Assembly (NCBI RefSeq): GCF_011752995.1
Contig: NZ_VWWL01000010.1
Location: forward strand, 1-64,000
Reading direction: 5' to 3'
Source: Burkholderia sp. Ax-1724
GTDB taxonomy: Bacteria; Pseudomonadota; Gammaproteobacteria; Burkholderiales; Burkholderiaceae
DNA: 64,000 nt
The notes beneath the pieces are model-generated. The model had not been told where the DNA came from. It searched no databases and worked only from the letters and a program-made list of their open reading frames with translations. How positions within the stretch are numbered: the stretch's first letter is position 1; every line of letters starts with the position of its first letter. The position numbers and the translations under genes are program-made. This document shows, piece by piece, positions 37,904 through 46,989 of this stretch.

Positions 37904-39052
37904 ATGAAGAAAATCATGTTCGGAACCGCGCTCGCATGCCTGCTCTCGCAGCATGCTTACGCACAAAGTACCGTCACGCTGTATGGCCTTATCGAAACCG
38001 GCATCGATTATGTGAACAACAGTGGTGGCAAATCTCTCGTCGCCATGCGCGACGGCGTGTCGACGGGGATTTCCGGAAGCCGGTGGGGGCTCATCGGCAG
38101 CGAGGATCTGGGCGGTGGCCTGAAGACGATCTTCAAGCTGGAAAGCGGATTCAATGTTACCAACGGAACCTTGGGGCAGGGCGGCCTTGCTTTTGGCCGA
38201 ACCGCCTATGTCGGGATCACCAGCAATCGCTTTGGCACCGTCACGCTCGGGCGACAGTATGATTCGATCGTCGATTACCTGCAGTTCGCCGGCGACGGAA
38301 ACCAGTGGGGCGGAATGGCGACGCACGGTAGCGGCGATATGGACAATATCGGCAACACGGTACGAACGAATAACAGCATCAAATACGCGAGCGGTGACGT
38401 TTATGGATTCAGGTTCGGCGGCGTGTACGGATTCAGTTCGCCCACCGCATATGACCAGGTCGGCACGACAGGCGTTTTGAGCGCGGGCGTGAACTACATT
38501 TATGGTCCGCTCAAACTCGGCGTGGCCTACTTCCATGCAAAAGATCCGGCGGACCAGTTCGCCGATGGGCATTACGTTGCCAACACGACGGGTTCGGCCA
38601 TCGGTGCTACCGGCCCATGGAGCTACGTGGGACATCCGAAAGACGTGCAAACGTATGGGGCCGGTGCGACCTACCAGGTGGGTAATGGTGTCATCGGGGC
38701 GCTTTATACGCGCATCCTGTTTAGTCAGGCAAACGGCACCAAAAGCGATGTGAGCTTCGAGTTTTACAACGTGTCGTATACGTACTTCGTCAGGCCCGCG
38801 TTGAAGCTGGGCGCGGGGTATCTCTACACGATCGGGCACGTGGATTATTCGGGCGCAGTGCCGAAGTACCATCGCGTCATTGTCGGTGCGGACTACAGTT
38901 TGTCGAAGCGCACGGAAGTGTACGGGGTCGTCGCATTGCAGCTGGCGAGCGGCGATGCGAAGGGCGCGGACCTTTATCAGGGCGTGGTCGGCAATATGTC
39001 GACTACGAACCGGCAATTAGCTGCGCGTGTGGCGATTATTCATCGATTCTAG
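37904..39052 (+). CDS. Gram-negative outer-membrane porin
   Basis: The 382-residue porin of the Burkholderia/Neisseria type starts MKKIMFGTALACLLSQHAYA (signal peptide) and then QSTVTLYGLIETGIDYV, the classic first strand. GSRWGLIGSEDLGGGLKTIFKLE follows in pieces, and the chain ends in Phe (AIIHRF), as needed for BAM insertion. GAGGGG lies just before ATG 37904. It closes the catabolic operon region and may admit its substrate. It is the last plus-strand gene before the convergent efflux operon. Confidence 0.93.
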   Translation: MKKIMFGTALACLLSQHAYAQSTVTLYGLIETGIDYVNNSGGKSLVAMRDGVSTGISGSRWGLIGSEDLGGGLKTIFKLESGFNVTNGTLGQGGLAFGRTAYVGITSNRFGTVTLGRQYDSIVDYLQFAGDGNQWGGMATHGSGDMDNIGNTVRTNNSIKYASGDVYGFRFGGVYGFSSPTAYDQVGTTGVLSAGVNYIYGPLKLGVAYFHAKDPADQFADGHYVANTTGSAIGATGPWSYVGHPKDVQTYGAGATYQVGNGVIGALYTRILFSQANGTKSDVSFEFYNVSYTYFVRPALKLGAGYLYTIGHVDYSGAVPKYHRVIVGADYSLSKRTEVYGVVALQLASGDAKGADLYQGVVGNMSTTNRQLAARVAIIHRF

Positions 39053-39144
39053 GTGGAGGGCGCGTTCGGCTCTACGATATGGCAGGCCGGAGATGGCGGT
39101 CAGGGGTGCGAACCGCCGTCGTTTTCCGCACCCGACCGATCCGC

Positions 39145-42100
39145 CTACCCAACCGTCTGATTTTCCGCAACCACCTTTGATTTCGCGCCCCCCGGTTTCC
39201 TGTCGATCCAGTTTGCCAGCCTGTCGAACCAGAGGTGGACGACCGGCGTGGTGAAGAGCGTCAGCATTTGCGAGAATACCAGGCCGCCGACGATCGCAAT
39301 CCCCAGGGGGACGCGCAATTCGGCACCCGCACCCTGTCCCAGCGCCAGCGGCAAGGCGCCGAACAGGGCCGCCAGCGTCGTCATCATGATGGGGCGAAAA
39401 CGCTGCACGCAGGCCTGGCGGATCGCGGCCGTGGGCGGCAGGCCTTGTTCCCGCTCGGCCACCAGTGCAAAGTCGATCATCATGATCGCGTTCTTCTTGA
39501 CGATGCCGATCAGCAAAACGATGCCCACCATCGCCATGATCGAGAGATCCTGGCCGCACAACATCAGCGTACACAGCGCCCCCACGCCGGCGGACGGTAG
39601 CGTCGAGATGATGGTCAAGGGGTGGATCGCGCTTTCGTAAAGTATGCCCAGCACCAGATAGACGACGACCAGCGCCCCCAGGATCAGATACGGCTCGCTA
39701 TGCAGCGATGCCTGGAAAGCCTGGGCCGTCCCCTGGAAGGTTCCGATAACGGCATCGGGCTTGTGCACGGCAACCTCGGCGCGGCGGATGGCCGTGATGG
39801 CGGCACCCAGAGCCTGCCCGGGCGCCAGATTGAACGAAATGGTCACTGCCGGGGACAAGCCTTGATGGTTCACGGAAACAGGCGATACGCCGTTGGCGAG
39901 CGTCACCAGTGTGTTCAACGGCACCAGTTGGCTGGTCAGGGGCGAGCGCACGTAAAGGTGGGCCAGCGCTTCCGTCGTCAACTGGAATTTCGGGTCGACT
40001 TCCTCGATGACGTGATACTGGTCCGATTGCGTATAGAGCGTCGCAATCTGGCGCTGGCCGAACGCGTCGTACAGCGTATCGTCGATGGCCTGCGCGGTAA
40101 TGCCGAAGCGCGAGGCCGTGTCACGATCGATGACCAGCGTGGCACTGGTGGCCGAAGCCTGTTGATCGGACGTGACGTCGGCCAGTTCCGGCAGGGTGGA
40201 GAGGCGCTGGGTCAGCACCTGCGACCAGTGGTTCAATTCATTGACGTCGGGACATTGCAAGGTGTACTGATATTGTGCCGCGCTTGCGCGGGCGCCAACC
40301 TGAATGTCTTGCCGAACCCGCATCGTGACCGAAACACCGATCACCGTCGCGAGTTTGGGCTTGAGCCGGCGCAGCACCTGGGCGGCGGTGACCGTGCGCT
40401 GATTGACGGGTTTCAGGTTGATCATCATGTGGCCTTCGCTCACCGTAGGATCCGCCGAGATCCAGTAGTAGACGTTATCGACCGCCGGGTCGGCTTCGAT
40501 GATATGGCCGAGTTGCTGGATCTTGACGGCCATCGCCTGCGGCGAGATGTCCGTCGCGGCTTCCGGTGTCGCCTGGATCAGGCCCGAATCTTCCTCGGGA
40601 AAGAACCCCTTCGGGATCAGCACGAACAACGCCCCGGTCGCGATCACGGTCGCAATCGTCACGCCGAGCATCGTTTTCTGGTGCCGCAAGACCCAGTCGA
40701 GTCCGCGCTCATAGCGCCGCTCCATCGCGACGAAGGCGATTTCCAGCCCCCGCACGAGCCGGCTCTCGCGAAGCCGATCGCCGTTGGGCTTGCGAATCAG
40801 CCAGCCGCACAACATGGGGGTGACGGTGAGCGATACGAAGCACGACATGACGACCGCGGCACTGACCGTAATCGCGAATTCGCGGAACAGACGCCCGACG
40901 ATGCCGCCCATCAGCAGAATCGGGATGAATACCGCAATCAGCGAAATGGTCATCGAGATGACGGTAAAGCGCACCTCGCGCACCCCGAGCAGCGCGGCAC
41001 GCATGCGCGGCACGCCGGCTTCGATATGCCGCATTACGTTCTCGATCACCACGATCGCATCGTCGACCACAAAGCCCACGGCAATCGTGAGCCCCATCAG
41101 CGACAGGTTGTTCAGGCTAAAGCCCAGCAGATACATCAAGGCAAAGGTGGCAACCAGCGACAGCGGAATCGTCAGGCTCGGAATCACGGTCGCCCACAGA
41201 TTGCGCACGAACGCGAAAATCACCATGACGACCAGGGCGACCGTCAACATCAGCGTGAATTGCACGTCGTGCAGCGAGGTCGTGATCGTCTGCGTGCGGT
41301 CCCCGACGACATGGACATGGGCCGCCGTGGGGAGCGAGGCTTCCAGCGCCGGCAAATGAGACTCGATGTTGCGGATGGTGTCGACGACGTTGTAGCCGGG
41401 CTGCTTATGGATATCGATGATGATGGCGCGCTCGTGCTGCAACCACGCGGCCTGGTGCGTGTCCTCGGAGGCGTCGATCACGGTGCCGAGGTCCTCGAGG
41501 CGCACGGGCGCGCCGTTCTTGTAGGCGACGACGAGGCCGCGATACTCGGCCGCCGTCGTGAGCTGATCGGTGGCGTTGAACACGACCGAGCGGTCCGGGC
41601 CGTTCAGGCTGCCTTTGGGCGCGTTGACGGTTTGCACGCCGACAATCGAGCGCACGTCCTCGAGCGTCAGGCCGCGTGCGGCGAGCTTGTCGGGATCGAC
41701 ACGGATGCGCACCGCGGGGCGTTGTTGTCCGTTGAAATCGACGAGACCGACACCCGGCATCTGCGAGATTTGCTGGGCAAGAAAGTCTTCCGCGTAGCGG
41801 TCGAGTTCGGTGAGCGGGAGCGACGGCGAGGTCACCGCCAGCGAGAGCAGCGTGAAATTGGCGGGATTGACCTTCTCGTAAGTCGGCGGGTTGGGCAGGT
41901 TCTTGGGCAGTACGCCGCCCGCTGCATTGATGGCGGTTTGCACGTCCTGCGCGGCACCGTCGATATTGCGTGACAGGTCGAACTGGACCGTGATCGACGT
42001 CGTCCCGAGCGAACTGGACGAGGTCATTTCGGTGATGCCCGCAATATTCGACAATTGCCATTCGAGCGGCGAGGCGACCGAACTCGCCATGGTCTCCGCG

Positions 42101-42264
42101 CTCGCGCCGGGCAGTTGGGCGGAAATCTGGATCGTCGGAAAATCGATCTGGGGCAGTGACGCGACAGGCAGCAGCCAATAGGCGACGACGCCCGCCAGCA
42201 GCACGCCGAGCGCCAGGAAGCCGGTGGCGATGCGCCGTTGGATGAAAAATTCGAGCAGGCTCAT
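39145..42264 (-). CDS. RND multidrug efflux pump, inner-membrane subunit (MdtC-like)
   Basis: The 1039-residue RND transporter shows the N-terminal helix FIQRRIATGFLALGVLLAGV, large periplasmic loops, and TM4 region GFSLNNLSLMGLTIAVGFVVDDAIVVIENV with the two Asp residues of the proton relay. It also has DFALVAEREQGLPPTAAIRQACVQRFRPIMMTTLAA (in parts). The pattern is closest to the MdtB/MdtC (HAE1) branch. It is the last gene of a three-gene operon, 11 bp after the adaptor. The C-terminus is Lys-rich. Confidence 0.95.
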   Translation of the reverse strand: MSLLEFFIQRRIATGFLALGVLLAGVVAYWLLPVASLPQIDFPTIQISAQLPGASAETMASSVASPLEWQLSNIAGITEMTSSSSLGTTSITVQFDLSRNIDGAAQDVQTAINAAGGVLPKNLPNPPTYEKVNPANFTLLSLAVTSPSLPLTELDRYAEDFLAQQISQMPGVGLVDFNGQQRPAVRIRVDPDKLAARGLTLEDVRSIVGVQTVNAPKGSLNGPDRSVVFNATDQLTTAAEYRGLVVAYKNGAPVRLEDLGTVIDASEDTHQAAWLQHERAIIIDIHKQPGYNVVDTIRNIESHLPALEASLPTAAHVHVVGDRTQTITTSLHDVQFTLMLTVALVVMVIFAFVRNLWATVIPSLTIPLSLVATFALMYLLGFSLNNLSLMGLTIAVGFVVDDAIVVIENVMRHIEAGVPRMRAALLGVREVRFTVISMTISLIAVFIPILLMGGIVGRLFREFAITVSAAVVMSCFVSLTVTPMLCGWLIRKPNGDRLRESRLVRGLEIAFVAMERRYERGLDWVLRHQKTMLGVTIATVIATGALFVLIPKGFFPEEDSGLIQATPEAATDISPQAMAVKIQQLGHIIEADPAVDNVYYWISADPTVSEGHMMINLKPVNQRTVTAAQVLRRLKPKLATVIGVSVTMRVRQDIQVGARASAAQYQYTLQCPDVNELNHWSQVLTQRLSTLPELADVTSDQQASATSATLVIDRDTASRFGITAQAIDDTLYDAFGQRQIATLYTQSDQYHVIEEVDPKFQLTTEALAHLYVRSPLTSQLVPLNTLVTLANGVSPVSVNHQGLSPAVTISFNLAPGQALGAAITAIRRAEVAVHKPDAVIGTFQGTAQAFQASLHSEPYLILGALVVVYLVLGILYESAIHPLTIISTLPSAGVGALCTLMLCGQDLSIMAMVGIVLLIGIVKKNAIMMIDFALVAEREQGLPPTAAIRQACVQRFRPIMMTTLAALFGALPLALGQGAGAELRVPLGIAIVGGLVFSQMLTLFTTPVVHLWFDRLANWIDRKPGGAKSKVVAENQTVG

Positions 42265-42275
42265 GAGGCGCTGTC

Positions 42276-43487
42276 TTATTGAATGGAGGTGACAGAGGGG
42301 ACGGCTGCGGGCTGCGCAGTCGTCGCGACGATGTTGGCAGCCGCCTGCGTGCCGGGATCGAGCCGGCTTTGTCCGTCGAACACGATCAGATCGGCGGTGT
42401 CGATACCGGCGTCGATCTCGGTCATGCCGTCGACGCTGTTGCCGGTTTTCACCGGTCTCAGTTGCGCCCGGCCGTTCTTATCGAGGACATAAAGCTGCGT
42501 GCCGGACTGACTGTTGACGATCGCGCGGTCCGGTACCGCAACACGCTGGCGGTCGGTGTGCAACAGGATCTGTGCATTCACCAGTTCGCCGGGCCACAGC
42601 TTGCGGTCCTGGTTGGTGAACGATGCCTTCAGCCTGATCTGGCCCGTCGTCGGATCGACGTGGCTGTCGATGAAGACCAGCGAGCCTTGCGCCAGAACGG
42701 CGTCGCCGGTACGCGGCGTGACGTTGACCGGCAACGCGCTGCCGGCCTGTTTCGCGAGCAGCTCGGGAAGCACGTCCTGCGGGACCGAGAACGCCACCGT
42801 GATCGGTTCCATCTGGGTGACCGTCGCAATGCCGTTGGCATCGGTCGGATGGACCACCTGGCCGATGTCGGCTTCGCGCACACCGACACGCCCCGCGAAC
42901 GGTGCGCGCAGCGTCGTGAAACCGAGCTGCAGCTGGTCGCTTTGCACCAGCGCCGCGTCGGCCGCGACCGTCGCGGCGAGCGATTCGACCTGGGCACGCG
43001 CGGTATCGACGCCTTGCGAGGTCGCCGCACCCATGCCGACAAGCTTGCTGTAGCGTTCGAGGTCGAGCCGCGCATTGTTCAGGCTCGCCTGGTCTTTGCG
43101 CTGCGCCGCTTCGGCCTGGTGGAGTTGCGCCGTCAGCGGCCCCTGGTCGAGTTGTGCGAGAAGCTGGCCGGCGCGGACGTCCTGGCCTTCGTTAAAGGCA
43201 ATGCGCTGCACCTGCCCGTCGACACGGACCTTGACATCGACCGTGTTGAGCGCCTCGACCGTACCGACCGATGCGACCCTGATCGGGAAATCCATCAGCA
43301 CCGCATGGCCGGCATCGACGGGCACCGCCGCAGCCGCGGCACTGGCCGCGTGTTTCGGCCACACCCACCAGGCCAGTACCAGCGCCAGCGCGACGCCACC
43401 GGTCCAGGCGAACAAAGGGCGGCGCGTGCGCCGCTGCGGCGACGCCAAGAAATCTTCCCGGAGGTTCATTAGGGGTTCGAAATTCAA
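42276..43487 (-). CDS. RND efflux periplasmic adaptor (MdtA-like)
   Basis: This 403-residue membrane-fusion protein has one N-terminal anchor (FAWTGGVALALVLAWWVW), then the lipoyl-type DVKVRVDGQVQRIAFNEGQDVRAGQLLAQLDQ. A helical hairpin (AEAAQRKDQASLNNARLDLERY) and FTTLRAPFAGRVGVREADIGQVV follow. The start at 43487 overlaps the stop of the outer-membrane gene by ATGA. It bridges the inner RND pump and the outer-membrane channel. Confidence 0.94.
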   Translation of the reverse strand: MNFEPLMNLREDFLASPQRRTRRPLFAWTGGVALALVLAWWVWPKHAASAAAAAVPVDAGHAVLMDFPIRVASVGTVEALNTVDVKVRVDGQVQRIAFNEGQDVRAGQLLAQLDQGPLTAQLHQAEAAQRKDQASLNNARLDLERYSKLVGMGAATSQGVDTARAQVESLAATVAADAALVQSDQLQLGFTTLRAPFAGRVGVREADIGQVVHPTDANGIATVTQMEPITVAFSVPQDVLPELLAKQAGSALPVNVTPRTGDAVLAQGSLVFIDSHVDPTTGQIRLKASFTNQDRKLWPGELVNAQILLHTDRQRVAVPDRAIVNSQSGTQLYVLDKNGRAQLRPVKTGNSVDGMTEIDAGIDTADLIVFDGQSRLDPGTQAAANIVATTAQPAAVPSVTSIQ

Positions 43488-44995
43488 TGAGAGATGGAGG
43501 ATGAAATTGCAGCCACAGGCGTGGGCGTATCGGTGGTCATTCCGGCACCGCCGCCGAAGGCCCGAAATACGCTCACCGATGCCTGCAAACGTTGCAGGCG
43601 TGCCTGCGCGAGCGCGTCCTGGGCTTGATAACGGGTCCGTTGTGCATCGAGCACGCTCAGGAAGTCGATCGTGCCGCCCTGGAATTGCGCCTCGGCGAGT
43701 GCCGCCGCTTGGGTCGCCGCGTCGGCGGCGGCGCGTTCCGCCGTTTCCGCCAAGGCGCCTTGCTGCTGCGCCGTCAGAGAATCCTCGACATCCTGCAAGG
43801 CGGAGACGACGGTCTGACGATAGTCGGCGGTCGCTTTCGCGAACCCGGCCTGATTCGCGTGCAACTGCCCGCGCAATGCGCCGCCATCCAGAAGCGGTGC
43901 AGCGAGCGTTGCCGCGAGACTGCTGAACGGGCTCGAGAGAAAACGCGTGAGCGTATTGCTGCTCAGGCCACCGTCCGCGGTCAGCACCAGATTCGGCAGG
44001 AAGGCCGCGCGCGCCGCGCCCACGCTGTAGTTTTGCGACTGCAACTGGGCTTCCTTCGAGCGGATATCCGGGCGCGTTTCGAGCAAGGTCGCCGGCAAAT
44101 TCGGGAGCGGCTGCGGAATCGGAATATCGTCGATCTGTGCCGCGCCGAGCATGAACTGCTCGGGTGCCACGCCTTCCAGCGTGGCAAGCAGATGCATGCT
44201 TTGCTCGAGTTGCTGCAGCAGCGCGGGTATCGCGGCCTGGAACGTCGCCAGCGCATTGCGCTGCTGCTCGACCTGAAGTTGCGTTGCGACGCCGGCCTGC
44301 TGTTGGGCCAGCAGCAAGTCGAGAATATGCCTGGCATTACTCTCGATGGCATGCGCCAGGCTCAGCCGCTGCCGCAAGCTCTGGATCTGGAAATAGGTAT
44401 CGGTAACCGACGCGGTCAACGTCAATGCCACGGTGTCGCGATCAAATTCGGAGGCCCGCGCGAGCAGCCGTGCGGCGTCGGCATTGGCCGAATTGAGTCC
44501 CCAGAAGTCGATCTCGTAGCTGGCTTCGGCAAACAGGCTCTGGCCATTGTTCGACGAATTCGGACTGGTGGGGCCGGAGGCGTTGGTGCGCTGGTGAGTA
44601 CGAGCGAACGTGCCGCCTGCCGAGAGGGTCGGGTAGAGCGGCGCACCGGCCCTCTCGGCGTTGGCGCGGGCCAGGTTCACGCTCGCCACGGCCGAGGCGA
44701 GCGAAAAATTGTTCTGCAGGCTGCGTTCGACCAACTCGTTGAGTTGCGGGTCCTGATAGTTTCGCCACCATGCGCTCCTGACCGTGACCGCATCGGCAAG
44801 CGATGACCGGGCCGCGCCGTCCCAGCTTTGCGCCATCGGCGTGTCGGGACGCCGATAGGTCGGCACGAGCGTGCAAGCCGTCAGCAAACCCAGCAACAGC
44901 GGCGCCAAGGCATAGGCGGAAGACGCACGAATCCATCCCGGAAGGGAGCGGCGATGGGTACCACCAATGGGCACAACGGGGTGTTGCTCGGACAT
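43484..44995 (-). CDS. RND efflux outer-membrane lipoprotein (NodT/OprM type)
   Basis: This 503-residue TolC-like channel has a lipobox LLTAC around residue 40, followed by TLVPTYRRPDTPMAQSW. Two OEP repeats are visible (WWRNYQDPQLNELVERSLQNN, NVARANAERAGAPLYPTLSA-like text, and ETRPDIRSKEAQLQSQNYSVGAARAAFLPNL). ATG 44995 was chosen over the longer frame from 45112 because it gives a compact signal sequence. It is first in the efflux operon, upstream of the adaptor and pump. The regulator is not adjacent. Confidence 0.93.
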   Translation of the reverse strand: MSEQHPVVPIGGTHRRSLPGWIRASSAYALAPLLLGLLTACTLVPTYRRPDTPMAQSWDGAARSSLADAVTVRSAWWRNYQDPQLNELVERSLQNNFSLASAVASVNLARANAERAGAPLYPTLSAGGTFARTHQRTNASGPTSPNSSNNGQSLFAEASYEIDFWGLNSANADAARLLARASEFDRDTVALTLTASVTDTYFQIQSLRQRLSLAHAIESNARHILDLLLAQQQAGVATQLQVEQQRNALATFQAAIPALLQQLEQSMHLLATLEGVAPEQFMLGAAQIDDIPIPQPLPNLPATLLETRPDIRSKEAQLQSQNYSVGAARAAFLPNLVLTADGGLSSNTLTRFLSSPFSSLAATLAAPLLDGGALRGQLHANQAGFAKATADYRQTVVSALQDVEDSLTAQQQGALAETAERAAADAATQAAALAEAQFQGGTIDFLSVLDAQRTRYQAQDALAQARLQRLQASVSVFRAFGGGAGMTTDTPTPVAAISSSISH

Positions 44996-45208
44996 ATCGA
45001 TGCGTCTTCTGCTAACTGAATGTCGCGCGCGGAGTGAGCCGGTTCTGGCTGGTCTTTTGCGCAATGATAAAAATAGCCGCGGCGCCAGCGATGTGATGGC
45101 GAATATGAGCACGCAGTGGATTGACTACGCTGCGATCAAGGCTCAACTCGAATGGCAGGGGCGAGCTTTCGTTCGCTCATGTGAGCGGCAACAGATAGTG
45201 AGCCTGGG

Positions 45209-45240
45209 ATGTGAATCTGTCGGGACTCGAAAATTACAAG
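45209..45240 (+). repeat. Left arm of a 32-bp perfect inverted repeat
   Basis: The arm runs from ATGTGAATCTG through TGTCGGGACTCG to AAAATTACAAG and is the exact reverse complement of 45502-45533. Weaker similarity continues outward for about 20 bp (CAGAT..TGAGC). The repeat encloses 261 bp. Confidence 0.85.
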
Positions 45241-45501
45241 ATTGACAGAGCCGTTCTTCTGGAACAGGGGAGCAGTGAACGATCTGGTTAGTATGAAGAA
45301 AGCGCTGAAGAAAGCGATGTGTCTGATCTTAACCACATAGGGCTTCTGATTAATTAGTTAGCCTGAAATTTCCTCTTTTTGGTTCCGGATCCCCATGCGA
45401 GCCACCGCGCCTGAAGTGTGGCGCGATGACCGGCGGCCGCCGTCATCCGGCGTCGGGGCACGGCACCCTTGCCCCGGTCTTTGCAAAAGAGTTCCGTCGA
45501 A

Positions 45502-45533
45502 CTTGTAATTTTCGAGTCCCGACAGATTCACAT
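45502..45533 (-). repeat. Right arm of the 32-bp perfect inverted repeat
   Basis: Exact reverse complement of 45209-45240. The inner 16-nt piece TTTCGAGTCCCGACAG recurs with one change at 62059-62074, so part of the arm belongs to a sequence present elsewhere in this genome. Confidence 0.85.
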
Positions 45534-45783
45534 GCAAAGCTCATGATCTGCCACGGTTATGTGAACGGACGGAAGTCGGCTCCTGGCGATTGCGTTGCGC
45601 TGCCGAACGCCTCATCGGTATTTAAAGCCGATCCAGAGCACTTCACGACGGGCACATTTTCAATCGGGATGCGGATACCGCGACGGGGCATGCCACGTCG
45701 GGATCCGTAAAACATTGCGCCGCGGCAGTCGACGATTCTGTCGCCCGTTGTGCGGCAGACAGATACGTTGCGAGATTAGTAAA

Positions 45784-46809
45784 TTGAAACTCAATCAGGC
45801 TCTCAGTGGCACCGCAGTCGCGCTTACCTTCTTGTTGGGACCGGCAGTCCATGCCGCGACACCCGACGAGCCGGTCAAGCTGATCAAGACTATTCCGCTG
45901 CCCGACATCAACGACGGCGATTTCGACCATTTTGCCGTCGACCTCAAGCGCAACCGCCTCTACGTCTCGGTGGAAAACCACCATTCGATCGACGTGTTCA
46001 ACCTCAAGACCGGTGAGCATCTGATGAGCGGCGGCCCGGTCACCACGCCTCATTCGCTCGCCCTTAACGTCGAGAAAAACGAGCTGTTCGTGGCCGACGG
46101 CGGTGACAAGGCGGTCAAGGTTCTCGACGGGTCGGATCTGCACCTGATCAAGCGGATCGATATCGACGGCACACCGGATTCCGCCGGCTATGACCCGAAG
46201 ACCCGGGATTTCTATCTCGTTGCCAGCGAGCCGGGCGAGCACCCTACTCATTCGACGATTCACATTATCTCGACCGAAGACCTCAAGACCAAGGGTGAGA
46301 TCCCCATCGAGTCGGGCAGTCTCCATTCGCTGACGATCGACCAGGCCACCCGCCGCATGTTCGTGAATATCCGCGACAAGTCCACGATCGGCATCATCGA
46401 TATGAACAGGAATGCTCTCGTGCAAACCTGGTCGGTACCGGGCCTCACGCTGAACACGCCGATGGCATTCGACGCCAAAAACCACCGGTTGTTCGTGGCC
46501 GACAAGAAGCCGGGCAAGCTGTTCGTTCTCAACTCCGACACCGGCGCGACGATCGCGACCTACGGCTGCGCGGAAGGGGGCGACGACATGACGTACGACG
46601 CACGGACGAAGCGCATCTATGTGAGCGCGGCCCAGGGCCTGACGGCCTATCAGCAGGACGACGCCGACCACTACCACGAAATTGCGCGGATCGATACGCA
46701 CGGAGGCAAGACCTCGGTTCTCGTCCCGAGCCTGGATCAGCTTTATGTTCCGCATACCCGGACCTCGGCTCCCGAGGCCGGTCTCGAGATATACAAAGTC
46801 AAGGGTTGA
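45784..46809 (+). CDS. Exported YncE-like beta-propeller protein
   Basis: The 341-residue protein has a signal peptide (QALSGTAVALTFLLGPAVHAA) and then repeated propeller blades: NRLYVSVENHHSIDVFNLKTG, NELFVADGGDKAVKVLDG, RRMFVNIRDKSTIGIIDMN, HRLFVADKKPGKLFVLNSDTG, KRIYVSAAQG. No ATG precedes the signal; TTG 45784 is the best start. YncE-type proteins pair with TonB receptors (yncE-yncD in E. coli). It lies just before such a receptor, so a periplasmic substrate-handling role is likely, though not proven. Confidence 0.85.
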   Translation: MKLNQALSGTAVALTFLLGPAVHAATPDEPVKLIKTIPLPDINDGDFDHFAVDLKRNRLYVSVENHHSIDVFNLKTGEHLMSGGPVTTPHSLALNVEKNELFVADGGDKAVKVLDGSDLHLIKRIDIDGTPDSAGYDPKTRDFYLVASEPGEHPTHSTIHIISTEDLKTKGEIPIESGSLHSLTIDQATRRMFVNIRDKSTIGIIDMNRNALVQTWSVPGLTLNTPMAFDAKNHRLFVADKKPGKLFVLNSDTGATIATYGCAEGGDDMTYDARTKRIYVSAAQGLTAYQQDDADHYHEIARIDTHGGKTSVLVPSLDQLYVPHTRTSAPEAGLEIYKVKG

Positions 46810-46989
46810 TCTCCCGTAACGCCTCAGTGCATCAAAGAGGCAGAAGGCGGGGGGAAGTTCCTCCCGCCGATCAGGATAGCTAAATTCATACGAATACCTG
46901 TCACCTGCGAATAATGCGTGGTTTTTAACATGGCACCATCAATCAATTTCGGACCCCGATTCAGTACTGGAAAGCAAGGGCATAACAAG

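Larger units (their letters stand above)
45016..45783. other. Long divergent intergenic region with a 32-bp inverted repeat
   Basis: This 768-bp gap separates the minus-strand efflux operon from the plus-strand uptake locus. No ORF in it resembles a known family. It contains two perfect 32-bp inverted arms (45209-45240 and 45502-45533) listed separately. The interior between the arms is AT-rich on the left (about 45330-45390) and GC-rich on the right. Both divergent promoters must lie in the flanks. Confidence 0.5.

Noticed and set aside
39622..41973. 783-codon plus-strand frame opposite the RND pump
   Set aside because: Low-complexity Arg/His/Gln text; shadow of the pump gene.
44967..45245. 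Plus-strand frame STQWIDYAAIKAQLEWQG as a gene remnant
   Set aside because: Tempting text, but it overlaps the efflux gene start and the inverted repeat, and I recognise no family.
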